Assembly (NCBI RefSeq): GCF_014651835.1
Contig: NZ_BMXQ01000003.1
Coordinates: 372,001-436,000 of the forward strand
DNA from: Pigmentiphaga litoralis
GTDB lineage: Bacteria; Pseudomonadota; Gammaproteobacteria; Burkholderiales; Burkholderiaceae_B
DNA: 64,000 bases
Reading direction: 5' to 3'
The stretch's first letter is position 1, and the number at the start of each line of letters is the position of its first letter. The position numbers were made by a program, and so were the translations under genes. Below are positions 46,200-54,974 of this stretch, in pieces. A model generated the notes under the pieces. The model did not search any database, was not told the origin of the DNA, and was given only the letters and a program-made list of their open reading frames with translations.

Positions 46200-47071
46200 A
46201 CCTTCTTGATGGCAGTCTTGCCGAACAGGCCGGCCGGCTTGAGCGCGAGCACCAGCAGCAACAGCACGAGTCCGGGCACGTCCTTGTAGCCCGTGGACAG
46301 GTAGAACCCGGTGGTCGTCTCGGCGATGCCCAGCACCAGTCCGCCCACGATCACGCCCATGCCGCTTGAAAGCCCGCCGATGATGGCGACCGCAAACGCC
46401 TTGAGGCCGAGCACCGCGCCCATGGTCGCGCCCGTCAGGGTCAGAGGAGCGATCAGCACGCCCGCAAATGCCGCCGTCATGGACGACAGTGCATACGAAA
46501 ACGTGATGACGCGGCTGGTGTCGATGCCCATGAGGCCTGCCGCCGCCCGATCGTCGGACGTCGCCACCACGGCCTTGCCGTAGATCGACTTGCGGTTGAA
46601 GATTTCGACCGCCAGCATGAGCGCCAGGGCGCCGACCACCACCAGCAGTTCCATGGGCAGCACGTTGGCGCCCAGCACCTTGATCGGCGCTTCGGGCAGG
46701 GGTGAGGGGAAACGCAGGTCATCGCGGCCCCACACGTTTTCAGCCACGTTCTTGAAGATGATGCCAAGCGCGATGGTGGCCATGATCCAGCCGAATTCCG
46801 ACCGGGTCTTGATCGCCGGCCGCACGCCGACACGTTCGACCAGCGCGCCTTGCGCCAGGCCGAACAGGCACACCAGGGGGATCATCAGCCAGTAATTGAC
46901 GCCGAGTCCGACCAGCGTCAGGCCGACAAGTGCGCCCAGCATCAGCGCCTCGCCCTGGCCGAAATTCAGGGTGCCGGATGTCGCGAACGTGACCTGGTAG
47001 CCAAACGCGATCACCGCGTAGATCATGCCAAGCGCCACGCCGCTGTAGATCAGCTGTATGAAGATTTCCAT
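46196..47071 (-). CDS. livH: Branched-chain amino acid ABC transporter permease LivH
   Basis: A 291-residue permease with about eight hydrophobic segments. FIQLIYSGVALGMIYAVIAFGYQ starts it; SGTLNFGQGEALMLGA and GLKAFAVAIIGGLSSGMGVIVGG are the LivH landmarks. It pairs with the LivM part of the fusion to form the inner-membrane channel. Confidence 0.94.
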   Translation of the reverse strand: MEIFIQLIYSGVALGMIYAVIAFGYQVTFATSGTLNFGQGEALMLGALVGLTLVGLGVNYWLMIPLVCLFGLAQGALVERVGVRPAIKTRSEFGWIMATIALGIIFKNVAENVWGRDDLRFPSPLPEAPIKVLGANVLPMELLVVVGALALMLAVEIFNRKSIYGKAVVATSDDRAAAGLMGIDTSRVITFSYALSSMTAAFAGVLIAPLTLTGATMGAVLGLKAFAVAIIGGLSSGMGVIVGGLVLGIAETTTGFYLSTGYKDVPGLVLLLLVLALKPAGLFGKTAIKKV

Positions 47072-47091
47072 CTGGGATCCCGAGCAGAAAA

Positions 47092-47180
47092 CCGGCTTTC
47101 CCGGCGCAGGCCGGAAAAGCCGTGGAGACAGCCGGCGCCGCAGGGCGCCGAGTCCAGGTCAGGCGCCGGACGGCGCCTGA
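47092..47180. repeat. Array of three stem-loops between livK and livH
   Basis: From right to left: TCAGGCGCC/GGCGCCTGA (47159-47180, 9-bp perfect stem), CGGCGCC/GGCGCCG (47133-47150, 7-bp perfect stem), and a bulged CCGGCTTTCC/GGAAAAGCCG stem (47092-47122). They lie just after the livK stop, with no T-tract, as expected for mRNA-protecting or REP-like elements that let the binding protein be made in excess of the membrane parts. Confidence 0.65.
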
Positions 47181-47195
47181 TTGCACGTGCCAGCC

Positions 47196-48422
47196 TTACT
47201 TGGCCAGGGCGGCGCTTTCTTTCTTGCGCGCGGTGGCGCCCGACTTCATGTCGCTCTCGTAGGCATAGACGACGCGTCCGCCCTTGACCTCGCCGATCAC
47301 GGTCAGGTTGGCCGTGATGGCGTCATGGTCGTCGTGCGAGAACGGCTTTTCGTACGTCATCACCACGCCTTCGACCGGCGTCTGCAGGTTTTCGAGCGCT
47401 TCACGCAGCTTGACGCCGTCGGTGCTCTTGGCCTGGTTGATCGCGGCGGCCAGCAGATAGACCGAGTCATAGCCCTGCGCGGCGGACACCGGCGAGTCGA
47501 TGCGATTGTTCTTGGGCTTGAAGGTCTTGAGGTAGTTGTCGATGAAGGCCTTGCGCTTGGGCGTGTTCGGTTCCTGGATGAAGGTTTGCGGCATGCGAGC
47601 GCCTTCGCCGTTGGTGCCCGAGTTGTCGATGTAGTTGGCCATCGACAGGGTCCAGCTGCCGATCAGCGGCACTTTCCAGCCCAGCTTGGTCATGCCGTTG
47701 GCGATCTGCGCCAGTTCGGGGCCGATGCCATAGGTCAGCACCGCTTCTGCCCCGGCCGATTTGGCCTTGAGCAGTTGCGCGGTCATGTCCACGTCCTTGA
47801 TGTTGAATTTTTCAACGGCGACCGGCTTCATGCCTTTGGCGGTCAGGGCCTTTTCCAGATCCTCGCGGCCCAGCTGGCCGTAGTTGGTGGAGTCGGCCAG
47901 GATTGCGACCTTCTTGAAGCCGCGCTTGGTGACGGCTTCTTCCACGATCATCGGCGCCTGGATGGTGTCATGCGCGGCGTTGCGAAAGACATAGTTGTCG
48001 GGATGCTCGGGCTTCTTGAACTGGTGCGTGATCACGCTGCCGGTCGCCACGTTGTTGATGACCGGAATCTTGGCGTCCTGGAAGAAGCGCTGCGAGGCCA
48101 GGGCAACACCGGTGTTGATGTAGCCCAGCATGGCCACGACCTGTTCCTTGTTGATCATCTCTTGCGCGATCTGCACGCCGCGTTCGTTCTTGGCTTCGTC
48201 GTCGCGTTCCACCAGCTGCAGTTGACGGCCCATGACGCCGCCGGCCTTGTTGATCTCGGTCGTTGCCAAGCGGACGCCGTCCCGCATGCTGACTCCCATG
48301 GACGACGAGCCGCCCGTGAAGGGCCCCGACACGCCGATCTTGATCGGGTCGGCGGCTTGGGCGAACGAGGCGGTCAAAGACAGTGCAAGGATGCCGGCGA
48401 GTTTTTGTAATGGGAAAGTCAT
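47196..48422 (-). CDS. livK: Branched-chain amino acid ABC transporter binding protein LivK
   Basis: A 408-residue periplasmic binding protein. Signal peptide FPLQKLAGILALSLTASFAQA, then the mature start ADPIKIGVSGPFTGGSS. The type I binding fold continues through VVAMLGYINTGVALASQRFF and VAILADSTNYGQLG. ATG 48422 is supported by CAGGAGACACC. Its real ligand may be an amino acid, amide or other organic acid. Confidence 0.9.
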   Translation of the reverse strand: MTFPLQKLAGILALSLTASFAQAADPIKIGVSGPFTGGSSSMGVSMRDGVRLATTEINKAGGVMGRQLQLVERDDEAKNERGVQIAQEMINKEQVVAMLGYINTGVALASQRFFQDAKIPVINNVATGSVITHQFKKPEHPDNYVFRNAAHDTIQAPMIVEEAVTKRGFKKVAILADSTNYGQLGREDLEKALTAKGMKPVAVEKFNIKDVDMTAQLLKAKSAGAEAVLTYGIGPELAQIANGMTKLGWKVPLIGSWTLSMANYIDNSGTNGEGARMPQTFIQEPNTPKRKAFIDNYLKTFKPKNNRIDSPVSAAQGYDSVYLLAAAINQAKSTDGVKLREALENLQTPVEGVVMTYEKPFSHDDHDAITANLTVIGEVKGGRVVYAYESDMKSGATARKKESAALAK

Positions 48423-48499
48423 GGTGTCTCCTGAGGTGCAGCGGAAGTAGCGGACTGAGGCAGTACGGACCGAATCAAGCAACAGCGGGTCAAGCAAAA

Positions 48500-48521
48500 C
48501 CAGGGCAAGGCCAGGGCAAGG
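48500..48521. repeat. Tandem 11-bp repeat between the dehydrogenase gene and livK
   Basis: Two perfect adjacent copies of CCAGGGCAAGG, followed by related CAGGCAGGG/CAGGGCCGGG blocks. No function is apparent. Confidence 0.7.
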
Positions 48522-48545
48522 CAGGCAGGGCAGGGCCGGGATGGA

Positions 48546-49700
48546 TCAGGCCGCCGTGCGGGTGTCGTTCCACAGCACGTCGCCCGTCACGTCGCGCACG
48601 TCGCGCGTGCCGGTCAGCGCCATGGCGACGTCCAGTTCCTTGCGGATGATGTCGAGCGTGGCCGTCACGCCGGCTTCGCCAAGCGCGCCGAGGCCATACA
48701 GGAATGCGCGTCCGATCAGGCAGGACTTGGCGCCAAGCGCCAGCGCGCGCAGCACGTCCTGGCCGGAGCGGATGCCGCCGTCGAACATGATCTCGACCCG
48801 GTCGCCCACGGCCGCCGCGATCGACGGCAAGGCAGCGATGGACGAGGGCGCGCCATCGAGCTGGCGGCCGCCATGGTTCGACACCACGATGGCGTCGGCG
48901 CCGCTGTCGGCCGCGAGTCGCGCGTCCTCGACATTGAGCACGCCTTTCAGAATCAGCTTGCCGGGCCACAGGCGCCGCACCCAGGCGACGTCGTTCCAGT
49001 TCAAGGAAGGGTCGAACTGGCCCGCGATCCATTCGGACAGGGTCTTGAGATTGCCAGCCTTGGCCAGTTGCGCTTCGAGGTTCCCGAAGCTTTTGCGCTT
49101 GCCCATCATCACGCCCCACGCCCATGACGGCTTGGTCGCGATGTCGAGTGCATTGGCGAGCGTCAGGCGTGGCGGGACCGCCAGGCCGTTCTTGATGTCA
49201 CGGTGGCGCTGGCCCTGGATCTGCAGGTCCAGCGTGAGCACGAGGGCGGAACAATTGGCCGCGATCGCGCGTTCGATCAGCGACTGCGAAAAGGCGCGGT
49301 CGCGCATCACATAGAGCTGGAACCAGAAGGGCTGGGTGACGGCGTCGCGAACGTCTTCGATCGAGCAGATCGACATGGTGCTGAGGCAGAAGGGCACGCC
49401 GGCGCGTTCGGCCGCGCGGGCGGCCAGGATTTCGCCATCGCCATGCATGATGCCGGTCAGGCCGGTCGGCGCCAGGCCCACCGGCATGCTGACGGGCTGG
49501 CCGAGCATGGTGCTGGCAAGATTGCGCGAGGAAACGTCGACCATGACGCGCTGGCGCAGGCGCAGCGCCGCCAGGTCGGAGCAGTTGGCGTGCAGTGTGA
49601 CTTCATCGTACGAACCACTGTCGACGTAGTCGAAGATGGCGCGCGCCACACGGCGCTTTGCCATCGTTCGCAGATCCCCGACGTTCGTGATTGCCTGCAT
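48546..49700 (-). CDS. FMN-dependent alpha-hydroxyacid dehydrogenase (LldD-like)
   Basis: A 384-residue TIM-barrel flavoenzyme. PVGLAPTGLTGIMHGDGEI and FWFQLYVMRDR mark the family; the active-site His lies in AIVVSNHGGRQLDGAPSSI, and IMFDGGIRSGQDVLRALALGA binds the FMN phosphate. Family members oxidise L-lactate, mandelate, glycolate or related 2-hydroxy acids. Its position between a LysR regulator and liv genes does not settle the substrate, so no symbol is given. Confidence 0.88.
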   Translation of the reverse strand: MQAITNVGDLRTMAKRRVARAIFDYVDSGSYDEVTLHANCSDLAALRLRQRVMVDVSSRNLASTMLGQPVSMPVGLAPTGLTGIMHGDGEILAARAAERAGVPFCLSTMSICSIEDVRDAVTQPFWFQLYVMRDRAFSQSLIERAIAANCSALVLTLDLQIQGQRHRDIKNGLAVPPRLTLANALDIATKPSWAWGVMMGKRKSFGNLEAQLAKAGNLKTLSEWIAGQFDPSLNWNDVAWVRRLWPGKLILKGVLNVEDARLAADSGADAIVVSNHGGRQLDGAPSSIAALPSIAAAVGDRVEIMFDGGIRSGQDVLRALALGAKSCLIGRAFLYGLGALGEAGVTATLDIIRKELDVAMALTGTRDVRDVTGDVLWNDTRTAA

Positions 49701-49807
49701 CCCCGTCCCCTCTATTTTTGTTATGAGAGAGCCATGCTATCGAGGTAGAGCATGTGTTGCGCAGAATATCATTCCGCATGAGCCTGGAAAATGTTTCCGC
49801 CTCGGGG

Positions 49808-50728
49808 TTAGTACGTGCTGGTTTGCCCGTTGCGGGTTAACGAGGTCAGCCAGGTCGCGAACAGATCGACGACCTCGTCGGCGGGCTGCGAGGCATCGCG
49901 GCACAGGTAGTAGTCGGACGCCGACGGCACGGTAATGTCGAACAGCCGGACCAGCTTGCCTTCGTCCAGCCACTGGCGCACCAGGCAGTCCCGCGCCAGG
50001 CCGACGCCCATGCCGGCGCGTGCGGCTTCGAGCATCATGCCGAGGTCGAACATGCGCACGCCGCCTTCGGGTTCGGTGCTGTCGCTCACGCCAGCGGCAA
50101 GCAGCCACGGCCTCCACGGTTCCAGCGGGCAGCGCAGCAGGGTGGCCTGGCGAATGTCCGCGGGGCTGCGCAGGCCCGGGTGGGCCGCCAGGTAGTCCGG
50201 CGAACACACCGCAAACACGGGGTCATGCGTCAGGCGCTGCGAGATCAGGCCCGTGAAACTGCCGGTGCCAAAACGGATCTGCAGGTCCGCATAGGGCGGT
50301 CCGACCTCCAGGTAGGGGATCGACAGCAGCAATTCGATTTCCACTTCGGGATGCCGTTCGGTAAAGCCCGCAAGTTGGGGCACCAGGATCTGCCGCGCGA
50401 AGGTGGGCGTGGAGACAATCCGCAGGGGGTCGCGCCGTCGCACCGCGCGCTGATGCAGCGATGCGTTCGACAGCAATTCAAGCGCGCTGCGGACCTGCTC
50501 CAGATATTCCTTGCCCGCCAGGCTCAGGTCCAGCCCGCGACCGCGCCGCACGAACAGGCTCACGCCCAACTGCGCTTCGAGTGCGACGACCCGTTTGCCC
50601 ACCGCGCTGGCGGTGATGCAGAGCGCCTCGCTCGCCCGTTCGAAGGACCCCAGGCGGGCTGCCGCTTCAAAGGCCTGGATGCCGGCAAGCGGAGGAAGCC
50701 GGACGTCTTTCCCGGTCGGACTGTGCAT
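49808..50728 (-). CDS. LysR-family transcriptional regulator
   Basis: A 306-residue LysR protein from ATG 50728 (ATG 50758 is possible). Helix-turn-helix: FEAAARLGSFERASEALCITASAVGKRVVALEAQLG. The C-terminal substrate-binding domain begins at RIVSTPTFARQILVPQLAGF. The DSTEPEGGVRMFDLGMMLEAARAGMGVGLA segment recalls the GcvA subfamily. Encoded 107 bases upstream of the dehydrogenase in the same direction, so it may control that gene (inference). Confidence 0.9.
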   Translation of the reverse strand: MHSPTGKDVRLPPLAGIQAFEAAARLGSFERASEALCITASAVGKRVVALEAQLGVSLFVRRGRGLDLSLAGKEYLEQVRSALELLSNASLHQRAVRRRDPLRIVSTPTFARQILVPQLAGFTERHPEVEIELLLSIPYLEVGPPYADLQIRFGTGSFTGLISQRLTHDPVFAVCSPDYLAAHPGLRSPADIRQATLLRCPLEPWRPWLLAAGVSDSTEPEGGVRMFDLGMMLEAARAGMGVGLARDCLVRQWLDEGKLVRLFDITVPSASDYYLCRDASQPADEVVDLFATWLTSLTRNGQTSTY

Positions 50729-50784
50729 GCGAAGGTCCTGCGCTGGCAGCGGTGGCAATCAAGCAGTATAGGTTCTGCCGGACA

Positions 50785-50830
50785 CCAAAAAACAAGGCGC
50801 GCAGTGGGGGATTTCCCGCTGCGCGCCTTG
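50785..50830 (-). terminator. Terminator of the M16 peptidase operon
   Basis: A 12-bp perfect stem, CAAGGCGCGCAG with CTGCGCGCCTTG, is followed on the minus strand by TTTTTT. It lies 58 bases past the peptidase stop. Confidence 0.85.
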
Positions 50831-50887
50831 CGTCATGGTGGTTCAGACGATGCTGCCGGCGGCCTTGTGCAAGCCGCCGCTGGATGG

Positions 50888-53689
50888 CTACTTGGTCCGG
50901 AAGTCTCCGGCCGCGGCCGAACTGAACGCCTCGGGCTTGAGGTATTTACGCAGGACCGAATTGACCTGGTCGGTCGTCAATGCCTGCATCTTGCGGTCAA
51001 GCTCGGCCGAAAACGCGAACGTACGTCCCAGCTCCAGGTACTCGGCCCAGGTGCGCACCACGGCACGGTCCTGCGCGCGGGTCAGCTTGCGCAGGCTCAT
51101 GATCGACGCGATCCCATCCTTGACCTCGGCATCGGTAAATCCGTCTTTCGCGGCACGCGCCAGTTCTTCCTTGATCGCGGTTTCCAGCTTGGCGCGATTG
51201 CTGGGCGCGTAGATGGCGTACACGGTCCAGTCGGCAGAAGGCTCGTACAGCGAGACATTCAATGCGCTGCGAACGTTGTACGACAGGCCTTCCTTTTCCC
51301 GCACGCGCGTCCAGAGCCGCGACGTTTCGGACATGCCGAGCAGGTAGTTGGCGACATACAGCGCCGGGTAGTCGGCGTGGGTGTCCTGCACCGGCATCGG
51401 CATCGTGGCGGCGTAGAACGCGTTGGCCTTGTCGGGCAACGGCAAGTCGAACTGCTTGGGCTCGACGGGGTGGAAGGGATCCGACACACGCGTGTACGAC
51501 GGCGCCGTCTTCCAGCCTTCCAGACCCTTGGTCAACGACTGTTCGACCGCCTTGCCATCGAAGTCACCGACGGCGACGAAGCGGACTTTGCCGGCGCCGT
51601 AGAACTGGTTGTAGAACGCAACCAGATCCTCGCGCTTCAGGCCATTGATGGCCGCGGCCTTTTCTTCGAAGGTCTGCACATAACGCACGTCACCCGCCGG
51701 CCAAGGATTGCCGTGGCGGGCCAGCGTGCGGCGCGCGACTTCATCGGGTTCCTGGCGATCGTCTTCGATCGACGCAAGTTCGCCGCGCTGGTACTCGTCA
51801 AGCTGCGATTCCGGGAAGCTGGCGTTGCGCAGGATGTCCATGGCCAGCGCCACGGCAGGCGCCAGGTTGTCGCGGGTCGTGGTGATATTGACGCTCAGGT
51901 CGGTGCCGCTGCCGCTAAAGCTGACATCGGTGCGCAAGGCGTCGAACTTGTCGTCGATCTGCTGGCGCGTCAGGGTCGGCGTGCCCCGATACACCAGCGC
52001 CGATACGGCGCGCGATACGTCCATCTTGCCTTTCAGGCTGTCGGCGTCGCCGAACTGCAGCGACAGCCGGGCGTTGACGACGCGGCCGCGGGTGGACTTT
52101 TCCAGCAGGGCAAGCTGCACCGGGCCGTTAGGCAGGTCCAGCGTCTTGCGCTGCGTGCGGGCGTCCAGATTGGCGGGTGTCGGATCGAAGGCTTCGGCTT
52201 GCGCGTAGTCCTTGTCACCCGTATAGCCGTCCAGTTCCTTCTGCAAATCGAAGGTCGCCACGGCGGGCGCGCGTTGCGGCGCGTCGGTCGGCACGTAGGC
52301 GCCCAGCGTCCGGTTGGACTGCAGCAGGTAATTTTCGGCCACGCGCTGGACGTCGGCCAGCTTGATCGCGCGGACGCGGTCGCGGGCCAGGAAGAAGGTG
52401 CGCCAATCGCCGATCGCAATCGATTCCGACAAGGACACGCCGACCTTTTGCGGATCGCTGTAGGCGGCGTCCCAGTCCTTCAGCCACTTGGTGCGCGCGC
52501 GCTCCAGCTCTTCTTCGGTGATGGGCTCGGTCTTGATCGATTCCAGCGTCTTGAGCATGGCGTCGCGGGCGGCGTCTTGTTGCGCGGTGCTGGCCAGTTG
52601 GGCCCCGAACATGACGGTGCCGGGATCGTGCGAATCGAAGGTAAAGCCGAAGGTGGCGGCGGCCAGACGCGATTCCACCAGACTCTTGTACAGGCGGCCC
52701 GACGGGTTGTCGCCCAGGATCCCCGACAGCAGGTCGACGGCGGTAGCGTCCGGATGGCTCCCTTGCGGCACGTGGTACAGCGCGGCCACCAGCGGCGTGC
52801 CGCCGGTGCGGCGCAAGGTGATGCTGCGTTCGCCGTCCTGCACCGGTTCTACGGTGTACAGCGGCGGCAGGGCGCGCTTGGGCTTGGGCAGCTTGCCGAA
52901 GGTGCGCGAAATCGACGTCAATGTCTTGGCCGGATCAAAGGCACCCGACACGATCAGCACGGCGTTGTCGGGCTGATAGTAGGTGCGATAGAAGGCCTGC
53001 AGACGGCTGATGTCGACGTTCTCGACATCCGATCGCGCGCCGATGGTGGACTTGCCGTAGTTATGCCATTGGTAGGCCACGGCGTTCATCTTGCTCATGA
53101 GAATGCGGAAGGGATTGTTCTCGCCGCTTTCCATCTCATTGCGGACCACGGTCATCTCGGTGTCCAGGTCCTTGCGCGCGATCAATGAATTGATCATCGC
53201 GTCGGCCTGCCAGCCCAGATACCAGTCCAGGTTGTCTTCGTTCGCGGCAAAGCTGGCGAAGTAGTTGGTGCGGTCGGTCCAGGTGCTGCCGTTGGCGCGC
53301 AGGCCACGGCGCGAAAACTCGCCCAGTGCATTGCGCAGCGTGGGCGTGCCCTTGAACAGCATGTGTTCCAGCAGGTGGGCCATGCCGGTTTCACCATAGT
53401 TCTCATGGCGTGAGCCCACCATGTAGGTCATGTTGACCGTGGTGGTCGGCTTGGAGGCATCGGGCGCGAGCAGCACGCGCAGGCCGTTCTGCAAGCGGTA
53501 TTCGGTAATGCCTTCGACAGACGTCACGCGCGTCATGCCCTTGGGCAGCGCCGGCCCGGACTGGGCGGCCAGCACGCTGGGCGCGGTGAACACGGCGGCA
53601 GGCACGACCACGGCCGCGGCAGCAAGCCGCAGCAGTGTCAAGGAAGCCAGGTGGCGGGAAGCAAAATGACGCGATGACGATGCACTCAT
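50888..53689 (-). CDS. Secreted M16 (pitrilysin-family) zinc metallopeptidase
   Basis: A 933-residue protein with a signal peptide (LAAAAVVVPAAVFTAPSVLA). The inverted zinc motif HLLEH at residues 105-109 (GMAHLLEHMLFKGT) and a third ligand Glu in VVRNEMESGEN define an active N-terminal M16 unit; the second unit (from about residue 490) lacks HxxEH, as expected for the two-unit peptidases. It probably degrades peptides in the periplasm. First two-thirds of the molecule also shows YRTYYQPDNAVLIVSGAFD, the usual family motif. Confidence 0.9.
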   Translation of the reverse strand: MSASSSRHFASRHLASLTLLRLAAAAVVVPAAVFTAPSVLAAQSGPALPKGMTRVTSVEGITEYRLQNGLRVLLAPDASKPTTTVNMTYMVGSRHENYGETGMAHLLEHMLFKGTPTLRNALGEFSRRGLRANGSTWTDRTNYFASFAANEDNLDWYLGWQADAMINSLIARKDLDTEMTVVRNEMESGENNPFRILMSKMNAVAYQWHNYGKSTIGARSDVENVDISRLQAFYRTYYQPDNAVLIVSGAFDPAKTLTSISRTFGKLPKPKRALPPLYTVEPVQDGERSITLRRTGGTPLVAALYHVPQGSHPDATAVDLLSGILGDNPSGRLYKSLVESRLAAATFGFTFDSHDPGTVMFGAQLASTAQQDAARDAMLKTLESIKTEPITEEELERARTKWLKDWDAAYSDPQKVGVSLSESIAIGDWRTFFLARDRVRAIKLADVQRVAENYLLQSNRTLGAYVPTDAPQRAPAVATFDLQKELDGYTGDKDYAQAEAFDPTPANLDARTQRKTLDLPNGPVQLALLEKSTRGRVVNARLSLQFGDADSLKGKMDVSRAVSALVYRGTPTLTRQQIDDKFDALRTDVSFSGSGTDLSVNITTTRDNLAPAVALAMDILRNASFPESQLDEYQRGELASIEDDRQEPDEVARRTLARHGNPWPAGDVRYVQTFEEKAAAINGLKREDLVAFYNQFYGAGKVRFVAVGDFDGKAVEQSLTKGLEGWKTAPSYTRVSDPFHPVEPKQFDLPLPDKANAFYAATMPMPVQDTHADYPALYVANYLLGMSETSRLWTRVREKEGLSYNVRSALNVSLYEPSADWTVYAIYAPSNRAKLETAIKEELARAAKDGFTDAEVKDGIASIMSLRKLTRAQDRAVVRTWAEYLELGRTFAFSAELDRKMQALTTDQVNSVLRKYLKPEAFSSAAAGDFRTK

Positions 53690-53753
53690 GGATGCCCGAT
53701 AGAAAGGTGAAAAGAAAGGTTGGAGTCGAGGCGGCCGGTTTGGTTCGACGCGA

Positions 53754-54926
53754 TCACTTCGACAACAGCCGCATGGCCTGCTCGAGGCCGCCGAGCGTCA
53801 CACCGAACATGCGGTTCTGCATCAGCTTGCGGATGATGTCGATGGATTGCCGGTAGGGCCACAGGCTTTCCGGTTCCGGATTGAGCCAGATGCTTTTTGG
53901 AAAGGCCGACGCCACCCGCTGCAGCCAGACCGCGCCCGCCTCGGGATTGTTGAATTCGACGGAGCCGCCCGGCTGCAGGATCTCGTAGGGGCTCATGGTG
54001 GCGTCGCCCACGAAGATCACGCGCCAGTCGGCGTTATACGTGCGCAGCACGTCCCAGGTCGGAATGCGTTCGGCATGACGTCGCCGGTTGTCGCGCCACA
54101 CGAAGTCGTACAGGCAGTTGTGGAAGTAATAGACCTCCAGGTGCTTGAACTCGCTGCGCGCCGCCGAAAACAATTCTTCGATCCGCGCGATGTGGCCGTC
54201 CATGGTGCCGCCCACATCCAGCAGCATCAGCACCTTCACCGCATTGTGCCGCTCGGGCACCATGCGGATGTCCAGGTAGCCGGCATTGCGGGCGGTCTGC
54301 CGGATGGTGTCATCCAGGTCCAGTTCCATGTCGGCGCCCTGGCGCGCAAAGCGCCGCAACCTGCGCAGCGCCACCTTGATGTTGCGCGTGCCTATCTCGA
54401 CGGTGTCGTCATAGTCCTTGTAGCTGCGCTGATCCCACGCCTTGACCGCCGTACGGTTGCCTGACGACTGGTCGCCAATGCGGATGCCTTCGGGGTGATA
54501 GCCGCCACTGCCGAAGGGCGAGGTGCCGCCCGTGCCTATCCACTTGCTGCCGCCTTCGTGGCGTTCCTTCTGCTCCTTCAGGCGCTTCTGGAATTCGTCC
54601 ATCAGCTTGTCCCAGCCCAGCTTTTCAATCGCGGCCTTGTCTTCGGGCGACAGGTCGCGCGCCAGATTGCGCAGCATCCATTCGAGCGGAATGTCCTTGC
54701 CTGGCGGGAAGGCGGCGTCGATGGCGCGGGTGTAGCTTGCGAAGGCCAGATCGTACCGGTCGAAGAGGGTCTCATCCTTGACCAGCACGATGCGCGCGAG
54801 CAGATAGAACTCGTCGAGCGACGGCGGAATCACCTGGGCCTTGAGCGCTTCGAGCAGCCCCAGGAACTCGCGTATCGACACCGGCAGCTGGTGCTTGCGC
54901 AGGTGGTAGAAGAAGTCGATCAGCAT
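53754..54926 (-). CDS. CoxE-type VWA-domain protein
   Basis: A 390-residue protein: an N-terminal helical part, a Gly-rich region with GTGGTSPFGSGGYHPEG, and a C-terminal von Willebrand A domain. The metal site reads VLMLLDVGGTMDGH, so the usual DxSxS is replaced by DxGGT. The partner MoxR ATPase lies 48 bases upstream in the same operon, as is common for this pair, which is thought to act as a chaperone-like system for metal-enzyme or complex assembly. The client is unknown. Confidence 0.87.
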   Translation of the reverse strand: MLIDFFYHLRKHQLPVSIREFLGLLEALKAQVIPPSLDEFYLLARIVLVKDETLFDRYDLAFASYTRAIDAAFPPGKDIPLEWMLRNLARDLSPEDKAAIEKLGWDKLMDEFQKRLKEQKERHEGGSKWIGTGGTSPFGSGGYHPEGIRIGDQSSGNRTAVKAWDQRSYKDYDDTVEIGTRNIKVALRRLRRFARQGADMELDLDDTIRQTARNAGYLDIRMVPERHNAVKVLMLLDVGGTMDGHIARIEELFSAARSEFKHLEVYYFHNCLYDFVWRDNRRRHAERIPTWDVLRTYNADWRVIFVGDATMSPYEILQPGGSVEFNNPEAGAVWLQRVASAFPKSIWLNPEPESLWPYRQSIDIIRKLMQNRMFGVTLGGLEQAMRLLSK

Positions 54927-54938
54927 GCCATCCCCTCC

Positions 54939-54964
54939 GGCGTCTGGGCGTCTGGGCGTCTGGG
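54939..54964. repeat. Short tandem repeat (8-bp unit) between moxR and VWA genes
   Basis: Three copies of GGCGTCTG followed by GG lie in the intergenic gap, directly upstream of the VWA gene start. Slippage here could change spacing to the ribosome-binding site. Confidence 0.75.
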
Positions 54965-54974
54965 TTGACGGGTC

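Noticed and set aside
50180-53188. A 1002-codon open frame on the plus strand
   Set aside because: It is antisense to the LysR and M16 peptidase genes, whose products show clear family motifs; the plus-strand product has none and is an artefact of high GC.
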